Assembly: GCA_027311065.1 (NCBI GenBank)
Contig: DAICZP010000073.1
Span: 1-64,000, forward strand
Source: Thiomonas sp.
Lineage (GTDB): Bacteria > Pseudomonadota > Gammaproteobacteria > Burkholderiales > Burkholderiaceae_C
Direction: 5' to 3'
Length of the DNA: 64,000 bases
Part shown: in pieces, positions 55,179-62,739 of the stretch
Position numbering within the stretch: position 1 is the stretch's first letter
How the letters are laid out: each line of letters starts with the position of its first letter
The notes under the pieces: model-generated
What the model saw: only the letters and a program-made list of their open reading frames with translations
What the model was told of the DNA's origin: nothing
Databases searched by the model: none
Translations under genes and position numbers: made by a program

Positions 55179-56381
55179 TCAAGCTGCGTGCGCCATGTGG
55201 ACGACATTGCTCGCCCCGCCGCAATAACTGGCCCAGGCGTCCATGAGTTCCCGGCGCTTGTCGAATAGATCAGAGCGTTGATAGGCGGCTTCCACCTTGT
55301 CCGGGTTACCGTGCGCCAGGCACAGTTCACACACGCGGGCAGGGAAGGCGGTTTGTTCTGCCGCCCAGTCGCGGAATGCGCTCCGGAAACCGTGCACGGT
55401 CACATCGGAGGCGACGCTGTGCAATGTCTTGTTGACGGCCACATCAGACAATAGGCCGCCGCGTGCGCCGGGGAATACCAGCGCGCAGTCCTCACGCCGC
55501 CACTGCTGCACGGTGCGCAGGATTGCCAGCGCGTCCTCTGGCAGCGGCACGCGGTGCGGCTTGGCAGCCTTCATGCGTGCCGCCGGGATCGTCCAGACCT
55601 TAGCCGCCAGGTCGATTTCATCCCATGTCGCCCCGCGTCCTTCGCCCGATCGGCAGGCGGTCAGGATGAGGAAACGAAGTGCCAGGGCCGATACATGCCC
55701 CTTGTCGCGCAGCGCGGCCATGATGCGGGGCAGGTCGGCGTAAGGGGCTGCCGCATGATGTTCCTTCGTGCGCACCTTGTCGGGCTTCGGCAGCACCTTG
55801 TCAAGCATGCCCTTCCAGCGCGCCGGATTGCGTGTGCCGTCGCACAGGTCATGCACAGCGGCATAGTCCAGTACGGCCTCGATGCGCTGGCGCACTCGTG
55901 TCGCCGTTTCGGTCTTGGTTGCCCACATCGGCAGCAGGATGGCCTTTACATCGGCCAGGCTGACCTCCGCCGGAGCCTTTTCCCCCAGGGATGGATAGGC
56001 ATAGTCTCGCAGCGTGTTCGCCCACTGCTGGGCATGCTTGGCATTGCGCCAGCCCGGGCGCTTGGCCTCAATCAGTGCCGCCGCGCACTGCTGGAAGGTC
56101 ATGCCCTGCGGCTTGGCGTTGCCGCGAAGCAACTCGGCAGGGTCGCGGCCATCGGCATAGGCGGCGCGCATTCCTGCGGCCAGTTCACGTGCGGCCTTGA
56201 GTGTGCGTGCGTTCACGGAACCCAGCCCAAGCTCGCGCACGCGGCCTTTTTCTTTGAACCGGTACACCCAGGCGCGAGAGCCGCCCTTGACTCGCAAATA
56301 CAGGTTGCCGCCGTCGCTGTGAAAGCCCTCGGGCAGCGTGTCCACTTGCCGGGCTGTGAGCTTGCCTATCGTGGTTGCCAT
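55179..56381 (-). CDS. P4-type tyrosine recombinase (integrase) 3
   Basis: A 400-residue integrase with the N-terminal DUF4102-type domain (KLTARQVDTLPEGFHSDGGNLYLRVKGGSRAWVYRF) and a catalytic domain showing ILTACRSGEGRGATWDEIDL (Arg), VHGFRSAFRDWAAEQ (His, Arg) and LAHGNPDKVEAAYQRSDLF (His, Tyr). GGAG eight bases before the ATG at 56381 supports the start. It lies 195 bases from att copy 3 and reads inward, the normal placement for an integrase at one end of an element. Confidence 0.94.
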   Translation of the reverse strand: MATTIGKLTARQVDTLPEGFHSDGGNLYLRVKGGSRAWVYRFKEKGRVRELGLGSVNARTLKAARELAAGMRAAYADGRDPAELLRGNAKPQGMTFQQCAAALIEAKRPGWRNAKHAQQWANTLRDYAYPSLGEKAPAEVSLADVKAILLPMWATKTETATRVRQRIEAVLDYAAVHDLCDGTRNPARWKGMLDKVLPKPDKVRTKEHHAAAPYADLPRIMAALRDKGHVSALALRFLILTACRSGEGRGATWDEIDLAAKVWTIPAARMKAAKPHRVPLPEDALAILRTVQQWRREDCALVFPGARGGLLSDVAVNKTLHSVASDVTVHGFRSAFRDWAAEQTAFPARVCELCLAHGNPDKVEAAYQRSDLFDKRRELMDAWASYCGGASNVVHMAHAA

Positions 56382-56576
56382 CGTCTGATCTCCGGTCACT
56401 TCGCGCCTGGCATCTGTTGTGCAGGTCGGGTGGACTGTCTTACCGTTGATCTTACCGTAAAGCTCGGATCACAGGGGATGACGTTGGACGTTTCTGAACT
56501 CTAAAGTTTCATAAGTATTTGAAAAAAAACGAACTATCGTACGACGTTAGATCTCTCTAGAACTTAGTTCGGCGGG

Positions 56577-56590
56577 CACCCTTTCCGCCA
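56577..56590 (+). repeat. att-like core repeat, copy 3
   Basis: CACCCTTTCCGCCA, identical to copies at 37502 and 48588. It marks the right boundary of element 2. The sequence before it includes GTTCGGCGGG, partly reminiscent of a tRNA T-arm, but no complete tRNA can be drawn. No terminator follows this copy. Confidence 0.7.
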
Positions 56591-57027
56591 GTGAATCAAG
56601 GACTTACGTTCCGTTCACAGGGCTCCGCAATGGGGCATCCTGATACGGAATCGGGCGTGCGATACGAAATGCGCACGGGCGAGGGCCATCTTAGCCGCGT
56701 GAACGCCGACGGGGAGGCATCTCCGCGCCCCGCTGGGGCAATCCTGTACACCACCTGCTGACATCCAGAGTCGCACGATCGACGTGGACTGTCGCTCGCT
56801 GGCAACGTGGCCTCCGACGATCCGCCCGATCTATCGCTGTTTCGGAGCAAAGGACCCCTGCTCTTGTACGGGCTCCACCCGGACGAGACAGGGCCGAGAT
56901 GGCGAATGATCCGGCTATCGGCTTCTCATCCATCGCTCGCTGGGTCAGTCCGTAATGAAAGCCCAGGCGGTGCAAGGCCTGCACCAACTCACTGGCGATC
57001 CATTCGTCCCCCAGCGGACTCGAGCGA
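56591..57027. other. Interval without a recognised gene
   Basis: About 440 bases between the right element boundary and an IS4 fragment. Open frames on both strands lack known domains or ribosome-binding sites. It is probably degraded sequence. Confidence 0.4.
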
Positions 57028-57345
57028 TTGCTGGCCAGCAATCGCGACGAGGGCAGCTTCCCACCCGATGTCTTCAACGACCTCTACCACCAACGCTGGC
57101 GCATCGACGAAGCCTTCAAACACATCAAGCATCGACCGCACTTGGAGTGCATCTCGGGGCTGTCCCAGCATGCCCTGCTCGTCGACGTGGCCACCGAGAT
57201 CCTCGCCGACAACATCACCACGCTGCTGTGCACCGCCGCCCGAGACCAGTCCGACATGTCCGCCCGCTCGCGCAAGTGCAACCGCGCTTACGCCGCCGCA
57301 CTCTCGCCTGGCGTTCTGCCGCGCCTGTTGCTCGCCGCCGTCACG
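57028..57345 (+). pseudogene. IS4-family transposase, C-terminal fragment
   Basis: Fragment beginning MLASNRDEGSFPPDVFNDLY and containing HQRWRIDEAFKHIKHRPHLE, the YREK-like catalytic Glu region of IS4 DDE transposases, then LLVDVATEILADNI. The N-terminal DDE part and ends are missing. It abuts the truncated ABC gene, so the insertion probably removed that gene's 5' end. Confidence 0.82.
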
Positions 57346-57346
57346 C

Positions 57347-58825
57347 GTGGAGCAGTCGATCGAGGAGCGCGCGACGCGCTCGGTGCATGAGATCGTGGCG
57401 CGGGGCATCGCGGGTTTCCCGGACCTACGGGTGCATGAGCAGGCCGATTTGCGAGAACTCGCTGTGCTGGCGGCGAAGGCGGCCGACCGTGCGGCAGATT
57501 TCGTGGGCAGAGGCTTCACCGTGTTGTTCGGCCTTGCCACAGGTGTTCCCGTGCTCCTGCTGACGGCGACGGTTGCTTGGTGGGTGCCGGTCGTGTTGCT
57601 GATAGGCCTGGTTCCCACGGTCTGGCTGCGCGCGCAGGCCGAGCGCAGCATCTGGACGGTAAACGAGCATACCGCGGCAACCTTGGCAGACCTCGGCATC
57701 CTGCGGCGCGTGCTGACCCAGCCTGAGTTCGCGAAGGACCTGCGCATCTATTCGATGCACTCCGGATTGCTTGCGCAATGGTCCACCGCCTATGCGCGGA
57801 TCCTGCGGGCACTTTTCTCGGTCCGGGCACGTGGGGCGCTGCGCCTGGGTGTTTCCGCTGCGTTCACCGGGGCATGCTTGGTCGTCCCCTTCGTCGCCGT
57901 CGCGCTCGGTTTCCGGAGCGGACATTACGGTGTGGAGGATCTGGTGGTGTTGTTCGGGGCGCTTATCAACGTGAGCAACGCGCTCGGGCTCGTGAGTTAC
58001 AACTGCGGCGGTTTGCTGGCTGCAACCTACGCCTTTGGCTCGCTCCGCCGCTTTCAGCGAGCCTGCGAGTCTGCGGCCCAGGTTTCCACCATGTTCGCTG
58101 GCCGCGCCGCGCCTGGGCTGGCGCTGGAATTGCGCCATGTGGAGCTTCGCTACGCGCAGACCGGCACCGCCGCGTTGGCGGAGCTGTGTTTCAAACTCCG
58201 GCAGGGTGAAACCGTGGCCATCGTAGGCCCCAACGGCGCGGGCAAATCCACCTGGCTCAAGCTGAGCTGCGGCCTACTCGCGCCAACGGCGGGTCGCATC
58301 GCCTGGAGCCGGGCCGACTGCCGCAAGGATCCGAAGATCGTCGCGGTATTTCAGGAGTGCACGCCGTTGCCTCTGACGGTGCGCGAGGCGCTGGTCACCC
58401 GCGACGAGCAAGCAGCTCGCCGGAGTCTTGTGGCCGTGGGGCTGGACTTCCTTGCGGATAACCTGGACGTACCTCTGAGTTCGGAGCGCAGCGGAGGACG
58501 TGATCTCTCCGGAGGGCAGTGGCAGCGCCTGGCCATTGCTCGGGCGATGGTGCATGCCAAAGACGCCGACCTGCTGGTGTTCGATGAGCCGACCTCGGCC
58601 CTGGACCCTGAGTCCGAGGCGGCGATCATGCAGTTGCTGCTGGACATGGCGCAGGGCCGCAGTGCGCTAGTGGTGAGCCATCGCCTCGCGCTGACGCGGT
58701 TCGTGGACCGCATCGTCGTGCTGGAGCACGGGCGCATCGTCGAGCAGGGATCCCACCAGGAATTGACGCGTCGGGGCGGCCGTTACGCCATGATGTTCGA
58801 ACACCAAGCCCGGTTCTACCGCTGA
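57347..58825 (+). pseudogene. ABC exporter (membrane domain fused to ATPase), 5'-truncated
   Basis: What remains (about 490 residues) covers the second half of the membrane domain (LFGLATGVPVLLLTATVAWW, FTGACLVVPFVAVALGF) and a complete nucleotide-binding domain: Walker A GPNGAGKSTWLKL, signature LSGGQWQRLAIARAM, Walker B LLVFDEPTSALDPES and the H-loop VVSHRLA. An intact half-transporter would have about 100 more N-terminal residues with the first helices. A GTG at 57347 just after the IS4 fragment could start a shortened protein, but loss of the first helices makes function unlikely. Confidence 0.75.
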
Positions 58826-59204
58826 ACCGTCGGCGACAACTATCTTGAGCGGTTGACGCACGCCGCCGGGGTGCGTGAAGCGGTCGGGTCGTAGAGTGGC
58901 CTGCCTCGATGAGGAGGCAGCCACTGTGCCCGGTAAACGCATCACGGACCATCATTGACCCGTTTGGTGCTCCGCAAAATGGAATTGCCAAGCGTTCGAC
59001 GGCCTCGCGGAGCTCCCTCGCGGGGTGGGCTGAGAGTTGCTGCATCCGGGCCGTCGACAGGCGACCTGACGGTTGCAGACGGCCTGCGCATGATTGTGCT
59101 GACCGAGTGGCGATTTGGATATATTGTGTTTGTCGTATCCATACTGAGATCGTGGTTGCCAGATCAAATTGACGGCGATTTGGAAAAGTTGTAAAAATCG
59201 TCGC
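58826..59204. other. Intergenic region with the start of a lost IS21 transposase
   Basis: No complete gene. At 58926-58958 the codons GTG CCC GGT AAA CGC ATC ACG GAC CAT CAT give MPGKRITDHH, the N-terminus of IS21-type IstA proteins, before a TGA. The remaining istA is absent, so this is a minimal relic. The rest includes the promoter region of the abiE pair. Confidence 0.5.
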
Positions 59205-59942
59205 ATGGCTACGACGAATCCAAGCAAGTTAAATCTCCTCTACACCCGACTGGCCCCGGGAACGCCGCTGACCTCGGAGGACTTGGGGGGCTTGGGTATC
59301 TCTGCCGACCTGGGGGTTCACTATGTCCGGGCAGGGTGGCTCACGCGCCTTGCCCGCGGGGTGTTCTGCCGCCCGAACGATCCCCTGGCGCTGCATCCAA
59401 GCCTGTTGCTGCTGCAGCGCAGGTTCGAGGGGCTGCATGTCGGCGGCAAGTCGGCGCTGGACTGGTATGGCGTGCGCCAGTACGTGCCGCAGCAACCCGT
59501 GCTGCATCTGTATGGCTGGAAGGCGGCGCGGCTGCCCGAATGGTTCACGGAACGCTTTCCGGCCGAGTACCACCGCAAGCGACTGTTCGACGAGCAGCCG
59601 GGGGCCTTGCTGCACGTCGGCGCGTTCGAGCAGCGCGGCGCAGCGCCGCAAGTGTCGGCGCCGGAGCGCGCATTGCTCGAGCTGTTGAGCGAGGTCGGCG
59701 TGCGCCAACCCTTGCAGGAAGCTCGGGAACTGGTCGAGAGCGCGTACAGCCTGCGCGCCGACGTGCTGCGCGAGCTTCTCCAGCATTGCACGAGCGTCAA
59801 GACCGTGCGGCTGTGCCTGCAGCTTGGCCGCGAGGCGTCGTTGCCCTGGGTGGACAAGCTCGATCCGGCCACCTTGCCCACGGGCAGCGACCGGCCGTGG
59901 GTAACTCGATCGGCGGAGGGGCTGCTGGTGCTCAAGCCATGA
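59205..59942 (+). CDS. abiEi: Type IV toxin-antitoxin AbiEi-family antitoxin
   Basis: Antitoxin and autorepressor of the AbiE abortive-infection system, 245 residues. The N-terminal winged-helix part covers LTSEDLGGLGISADLGVHYV and AGWLTRLARGVFCRPNDP, followed by the C-terminal antitoxin domain (VSAPERALLELLSEVG, SVKTVRLCLQLGREA). The start MATTNPSKLN at 59205 was chosen as the first ATG of the conserved part. Its stop overlaps the toxin start by four bases. Confidence 0.92.
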   Translation: MATTNPSKLNLLYTRLAPGTPLTSEDLGGLGISADLGVHYVRAGWLTRLARGVFCRPNDPLALHPSLLLLQRRFEGLHVGGKSALDWYGVRQYVPQQPVLHLYGWKAARLPEWFTERFPAEYHRKRLFDEQPGALLHVGAFEQRGAAPQVSAPERALLELLSEVGVRQPLQEARELVESAYSLRADVLRELLQHCTSVKTVRLCLQLGREASLPWVDKLDPATLPTGSDRPWVTRSAEGLLVLKP

Positions 59943-60859
59943 ACCAGATCTACCTGGATACCGCGCGCCTGCTCACGCAGGTGGCGCCGCTGGTGTTCGT
60001 GGACGACACCTTTGCGCTGAAGGGCGGCACGGCGATCAACCTGTTCGTGCGCGACATGCCGCGCCTGTCGGTTGATCTCGATCTGGTCTTTCCCGACTAC
60101 ACGCTGCGGCGCGACGAGGCGCTGGCGCGCATCAACGAGGCTGTCCGGAAAGCCGCCGAGCGTTTGACGAAGCGTGGGTTCCAGACGTATGCGCCTGCAA
60201 CAGCAGCAGGGGAGACCAAGTTGCTGGTGCGCCGCGGGGCAATCCAGGTCAAGGTCGAAGTCAATTTCGTCATGCGTGGCACGGTGCAGCCGGTGGGCCG
60301 CGCCTCGCTCACGCCGTCAGCGCGCGACGTGCTGATGGCCGATCTGGATATCCCGGTGGTATCGCTGGACGACGTGTATGGCGGGAAGCTGGTCGCGGCA
60401 CTGGATCGCCAGCACCCGCGCGACCTGTTCGATGTGATGCAGCTTCTTGCGCACGAGGGCATCACGCCTGGCATCCGGCGCGCATTCGTGGTTTATCTAT
60501 GCAGCAGCAACCGGCCGATTCATGAGGTGCTGTTTCCGGTGTTGCGAGACATCCGGCACGACTACGAGCACAACTTCCTGGGCATGACGGCCGAGCAGGT
60601 GTCGCTCGATGCACTGCTCTCCGTGCGGGAGCGCATGGTGCGCGAAATCCAGCAGGGTCTGGACGACAGCGAGCGGCGCTTCCTGCTGTCGCTGGCCGCC
60701 GGCATGCCAGACTGGTCACTGCTGGGCATCGCTCACCTCGAACATCTGCCGGGCATCCGCTGGAAGCTGCACAACCTGGAGCAGTTGCAGAAAACAGACG
60801 CGAAGAAGTTTTCCGCGCAGGGAGACCTTCTCAAAGAGATGCTGTCCCACAAGCCGTGA
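59939..60859 (+). CDS. abiEii: Nucleotidyltransferase AbiEii/AbiGii-family toxin
   Basis: GTP-type nucleotidyltransferase toxin of 306 residues that causes reversible growth arrest, often in response to phage. The catalytic region is ALKGGTAINLFVRDMPRLSV and DLDLVFPDY, with the GG...D-x-D layout, followed by VSLDDVYGGKLVAALDRQHPRDLFDV. ATG 59939 overlaps the antitoxin stop (ATGA). The long open frame upstream in the same phase is a shadow of abiEi. Confidence 0.93.
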   Translation: MNQIYLDTARLLTQVAPLVFVDDTFALKGGTAINLFVRDMPRLSVDLDLVFPDYTLRRDEALARINEAVRKAAERLTKRGFQTYAPATAAGETKLLVRRGAIQVKVEVNFVMRGTVQPVGRASLTPSARDVLMADLDIPVVSLDDVYGGKLVAALDRQHPRDLFDVMQLLAHEGITPGIRRAFVVYLCSSNRPIHEVLFPVLRDIRHDYEHNFLGMTAEQVSLDALLSVRERMVREIQQGLDDSERRFLLSLAAGMPDWSLLGIAHLEHLPGIRWKLHNLEQLQKTDAKKFSAQGDLLKEMLSHKP

Positions 60860-60936
60860 GCTCGGATCGCGCCCACGACCGGCCTGGAGTTGACCCGTTT
60901 TCGTGGACACCTGATCTTTTGATGAAGGAGTCCACA

Positions 60937-61161
60937 TCATGGCCAAGACACGTTCCGCGGAAAGTCGCCTGCGGCTGCATGATGAGCTCGAGAGCGCTCG
61001 CGCCAGTCACCTCTTTCGCCGCGGCGCGCAGCTCGGCGGGTCCGTGTATTGCCGACCAGCCAGAACCAGTCGCCGCGCCGGTTGCGGCGCTTGATGAATT
61101 CATTGCCCACGATCGAGTGGGCGGTGAAGGCGACGTCGAGGGCGGTGATGATCGTGGACAT
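60937..61161 (-). CDS. Short hypothetical protein, possibly truncated
   Basis: A 74-residue frame starting MSTIITALDVAFTAHSIVGN at 61161, two bases after the lipoprotein stop, with WFWLVGNTRTRRAARRG in the middle and no known domain. The far end meets a short sequence (60886-60955) resembling an IS3-type terminus and orfA start (MAKTR), so the original gene may have been longer and cut. Confidence 0.35.
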   Translation of the reverse strand: MSTIITALDVAFTAHSIVGNEFIKRRNRRGDWFWLVGNTRTRRAARRGERGDWRERSRAHHAAAGDFPRNVSWP

Positions 61162-61162
61162 T

Positions 61163-61888
61163 TCACCCACCATATCGATGTGAGCGACCCTGATCCGGCG
61201 TCGCGCCGACGTACTGCTTGTAGGCCGCAATCCAGTTGGTGGCGATGGCATGCTGGGCATGCTCGAGACTGATTCGCCCGCGGCAGACCATGCTGTGCAA
61301 CCGGTTCTCCAGTTTGTCCTTGGCGTAGCTTCCCCAGCCGCCAATGACGTGGTGCGGTTCGGGCCAGAGGTTCTGCGGACTGTCCGGCGAGCCGCCGAGT
61401 TCCAGGCTGATGAGGTGATCCTCTTCGTAGTTGCGCAGCATGAATGCATCCTTGCCCATCTGCTGTGGGTAGCGATATCGGCGAACGCCTTCGCGTTTGA
61501 GGTTCTCCGTGTAGTGCTCGTCAGGCCGGATCGATCGGGTGTATCCGCCCGGGCGGCAGATGGTTTCACGCAGATTGGCCTGCGTCACCGCGGAATTCAG
61601 CGCACCCGGGGTCAACTGCGGGTCTGGCAGCGCATCAGCCTCCGGAAACACCAGGCCCATGCGGCCGGAATGCTGGATGTCCTGGTCGCCGCCAAGCTGT
61701 CGTTCGTAGGACTGGTCGCTGGCCCGATGGTCGAGGTAGCGCTCGCTCTCGTGGGCAGCGACGCCCCCGAGCGCATAACCCGCAGCGTGCTCAGCGATGC
61801 GGCCGAGCGCGGCGGAGTCATGGCGCTCGCAGCCAGCCAGGAGCGGGGCGGCAAGTGCCAGCATCAACGAGACGCGGTGCCCCCTCAC
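61163..61888 (-). CDS. Lipoprotein with HNH-nuclease-like domain
   Basis: A 241-residue secreted lipoprotein. Starting at GTG 61888, which overlaps the upstream stop (GTGA), the signal peptide is MRGHRVSLMLALAAPLLAGC with the lipobox LAGC. The C-terminal domain has NYEEDHLISLELGGSPDSPQ, then NLWPEPHH, the D-H...N-L-W-P pattern of HNH-fold proteins, although whether all catalytic residues are present is uncertain. A start at ATG 61864 is possible but gives a shorter signal. An outer-membrane-anchored nuclease could digest external DNA; this is inference. Confidence 0.72.
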   Translation of the reverse strand: MRGHRVSLMLALAAPLLAGCERHDSAALGRIAEHAAGYALGGVAAHESERYLDHRASDQSYERQLGGDQDIQHSGRMGLVFPEADALPDPQLTPGALNSAVTQANLRETICRPGGYTRSIRPDEHYTENLKREGVRRYRYPQQMGKDAFMLRNYEEDHLISLELGGSPDSPQNLWPEPHHVIGGWGSYAKDKLENRLHSMVCRGRISLEHAQHAIATNWIAAYKQYVGATPDQGRSHRYGG

Positions 61889-62181
61889 GACGGAACCTCG
61901 TCGACATCCTGCGGCGCGCGCCTCGACACTGCGGCAATGGATTGCACCGCGGCGATGCACATTTTTTCGTGCGGGCGGTGGCCCGGCGCCAGAACGGATG
62001 CGTCGGCTCGCGTGGAATCGAGATCCAGCGCACTGCGCCCGCTGCGCCCGCTGCGTCTGAGGTTTTCCTGCGCGGCGTTGATTGCCGCCAGCGCATGCGC
62101 ATTGGCCTCCTGCGTTGGCGGCAGGCCAATGCGCGCCGTCGCGATGATCTGCTGAACCATGATCAGGCTGTTGGTGTGCAT
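61885..62181 (-). CDS. Hypothetical protein
   Basis: Unrecognised 98-residue protein, MHTNSLIMVQQIIATARIGL, with an Ala-rich helix (EANAHALAAINAAQENLRR) and a disordered basic tail. Its ATG overlaps the stop of the YqaE-like gene (TGATG) and its stop overlaps the lipoprotein start (GTGA), so it is translated in a coupled operon. Confidence 0.6.
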   Translation of the reverse strand: MHTNSLIMVQQIIATARIGLPPTQEANAHALAAINAAQENLRRSGRSGRSALDLDSTRADASVLAPGHRPHEKMCIAAVQSIAAVSRRAPQDVDEVPS

Positions 62182-62381
62182 CAGACGCTCCGCCGGTCGG
62201 CCAACGCCTTGGCGATCTTCTGGTCGGTCTTGTATTGGCTCAGTGCGTAGACGGCCCAGATCGTGGCTGGAATCCAGCCGATCAACGTGATCTGGAGGAT
62301 CAGGCACACGATGCCTGAGATTGGCTTGCCGATGGTGAAGAACGTCAGCCAGGGGAGCAAGAGGGCGATGAGTAGGCGCAT
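62181..62381 (-). CDS. Pmp3/YqaE-family small membrane protein
   Basis: A 66-residue protein with two transmembrane helices (LLIALLLPWLTFFTIGKP and CLILQITLIGWIPATIWAVYAL). It matches the Pmp3/YqaE (UPF0057) fold: helix, loop, helix, with GWIPATIWAVY near the family signature GYIPGIIHA. Members are linked to salt, cold or membrane-stress tolerance. It is the first gene of this small operon. Confidence 0.88.
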   Translation of the reverse strand: MRLLIALLLPWLTFFTIGKPISGIVCLILQITLIGWIPATIWAVYALSQYKTDQKIAKALADRRSV

Positions 62382-62739
62382 GGTCGTTTCCAGGGCAGGT
62401 GCGTGATCTTGGTCGGAGACTTATGGGCTGAGAATGGATTGACAGACACTTCGTGTGCGGCAAAGCAGCTGGCGGAAATCTTGCCATAGTCCAGCTTCGT
62501 GACGTTCAGCCAGTTCATGTCACGCGTCCTCAGGATATGGAGCTCGGCTTTGATGCTGTTTTGCTGTGCTCGGCAGTGTCCAGGGCCCGCGATCCGGTCG
62601 AAATGGCTGGCGCATTTGCGTCTGCGGTGCAAGCTGGTCGAAGCGCATGGCGAGCCGGCGTGATCGACAAAAGCGAACGCGCGATACCGAGCACGCCGGT
62701 TGGGGGCTGACGACTCGGCCGACGCCCTCCGAGCCCGTC
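62382..62739. other. Intergenic region without a recognised gene
   Basis: About 360 bases between the yqaE operon start and the stop of the HD-GYP gene. Frames in both directions have no known domain. It probably contains the yqaE operon promoter, but no clear hexamers could be assigned. Confidence 0.4.

Larger units (their letters stand above)
48588..56590. mobile_element. Satellite-like integrative element 2 (between att copies 2 and 3)
   Basis: An 8.0-kb unit flanked by identical 14-base repeats, with all genes on the minus strand: P4-type integrase next to the right repeat, a 214-aa protein, AlpA, zinc-ribbon protein, DUF3987/PriCT-2 primase-helicase, a repeat-built small gene, three small unknown genes and a Sel1-repeat gene. 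No capsid, portal, tail or conjugation genes exist. The layout resembles P4-like satellites or phage-inducible islands. Confidence 0.72.

Noticed and set aside
56560..56590. tRNA-Ser gene ending at att copy 3
   Set aside because: Only the acceptor 3' strand and a vague T-arm-like GTTCG are present; anticodon and D arms cannot be folded.
56807..57346. N-terminal extension of the ABC transporter
   Set aside because: The upstream frame reads through IS4 and unknown DNA in a different phase and lacks membrane helices.
59336..59938. N-terminal extension of AbiEii reaching back to 59336
   Set aside because: The extension is Arg/Ala-rich out-of-frame translation of abiEi; the normal AbiEii start is at 59939 with an ATGA overlap.
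60886..60955. IS3-type terminus with the start of orfA (MAKTR)
   Set aside because: The resemblance is limited to a short GTGGACACC-like end and five codons, too little to annotate as an element.
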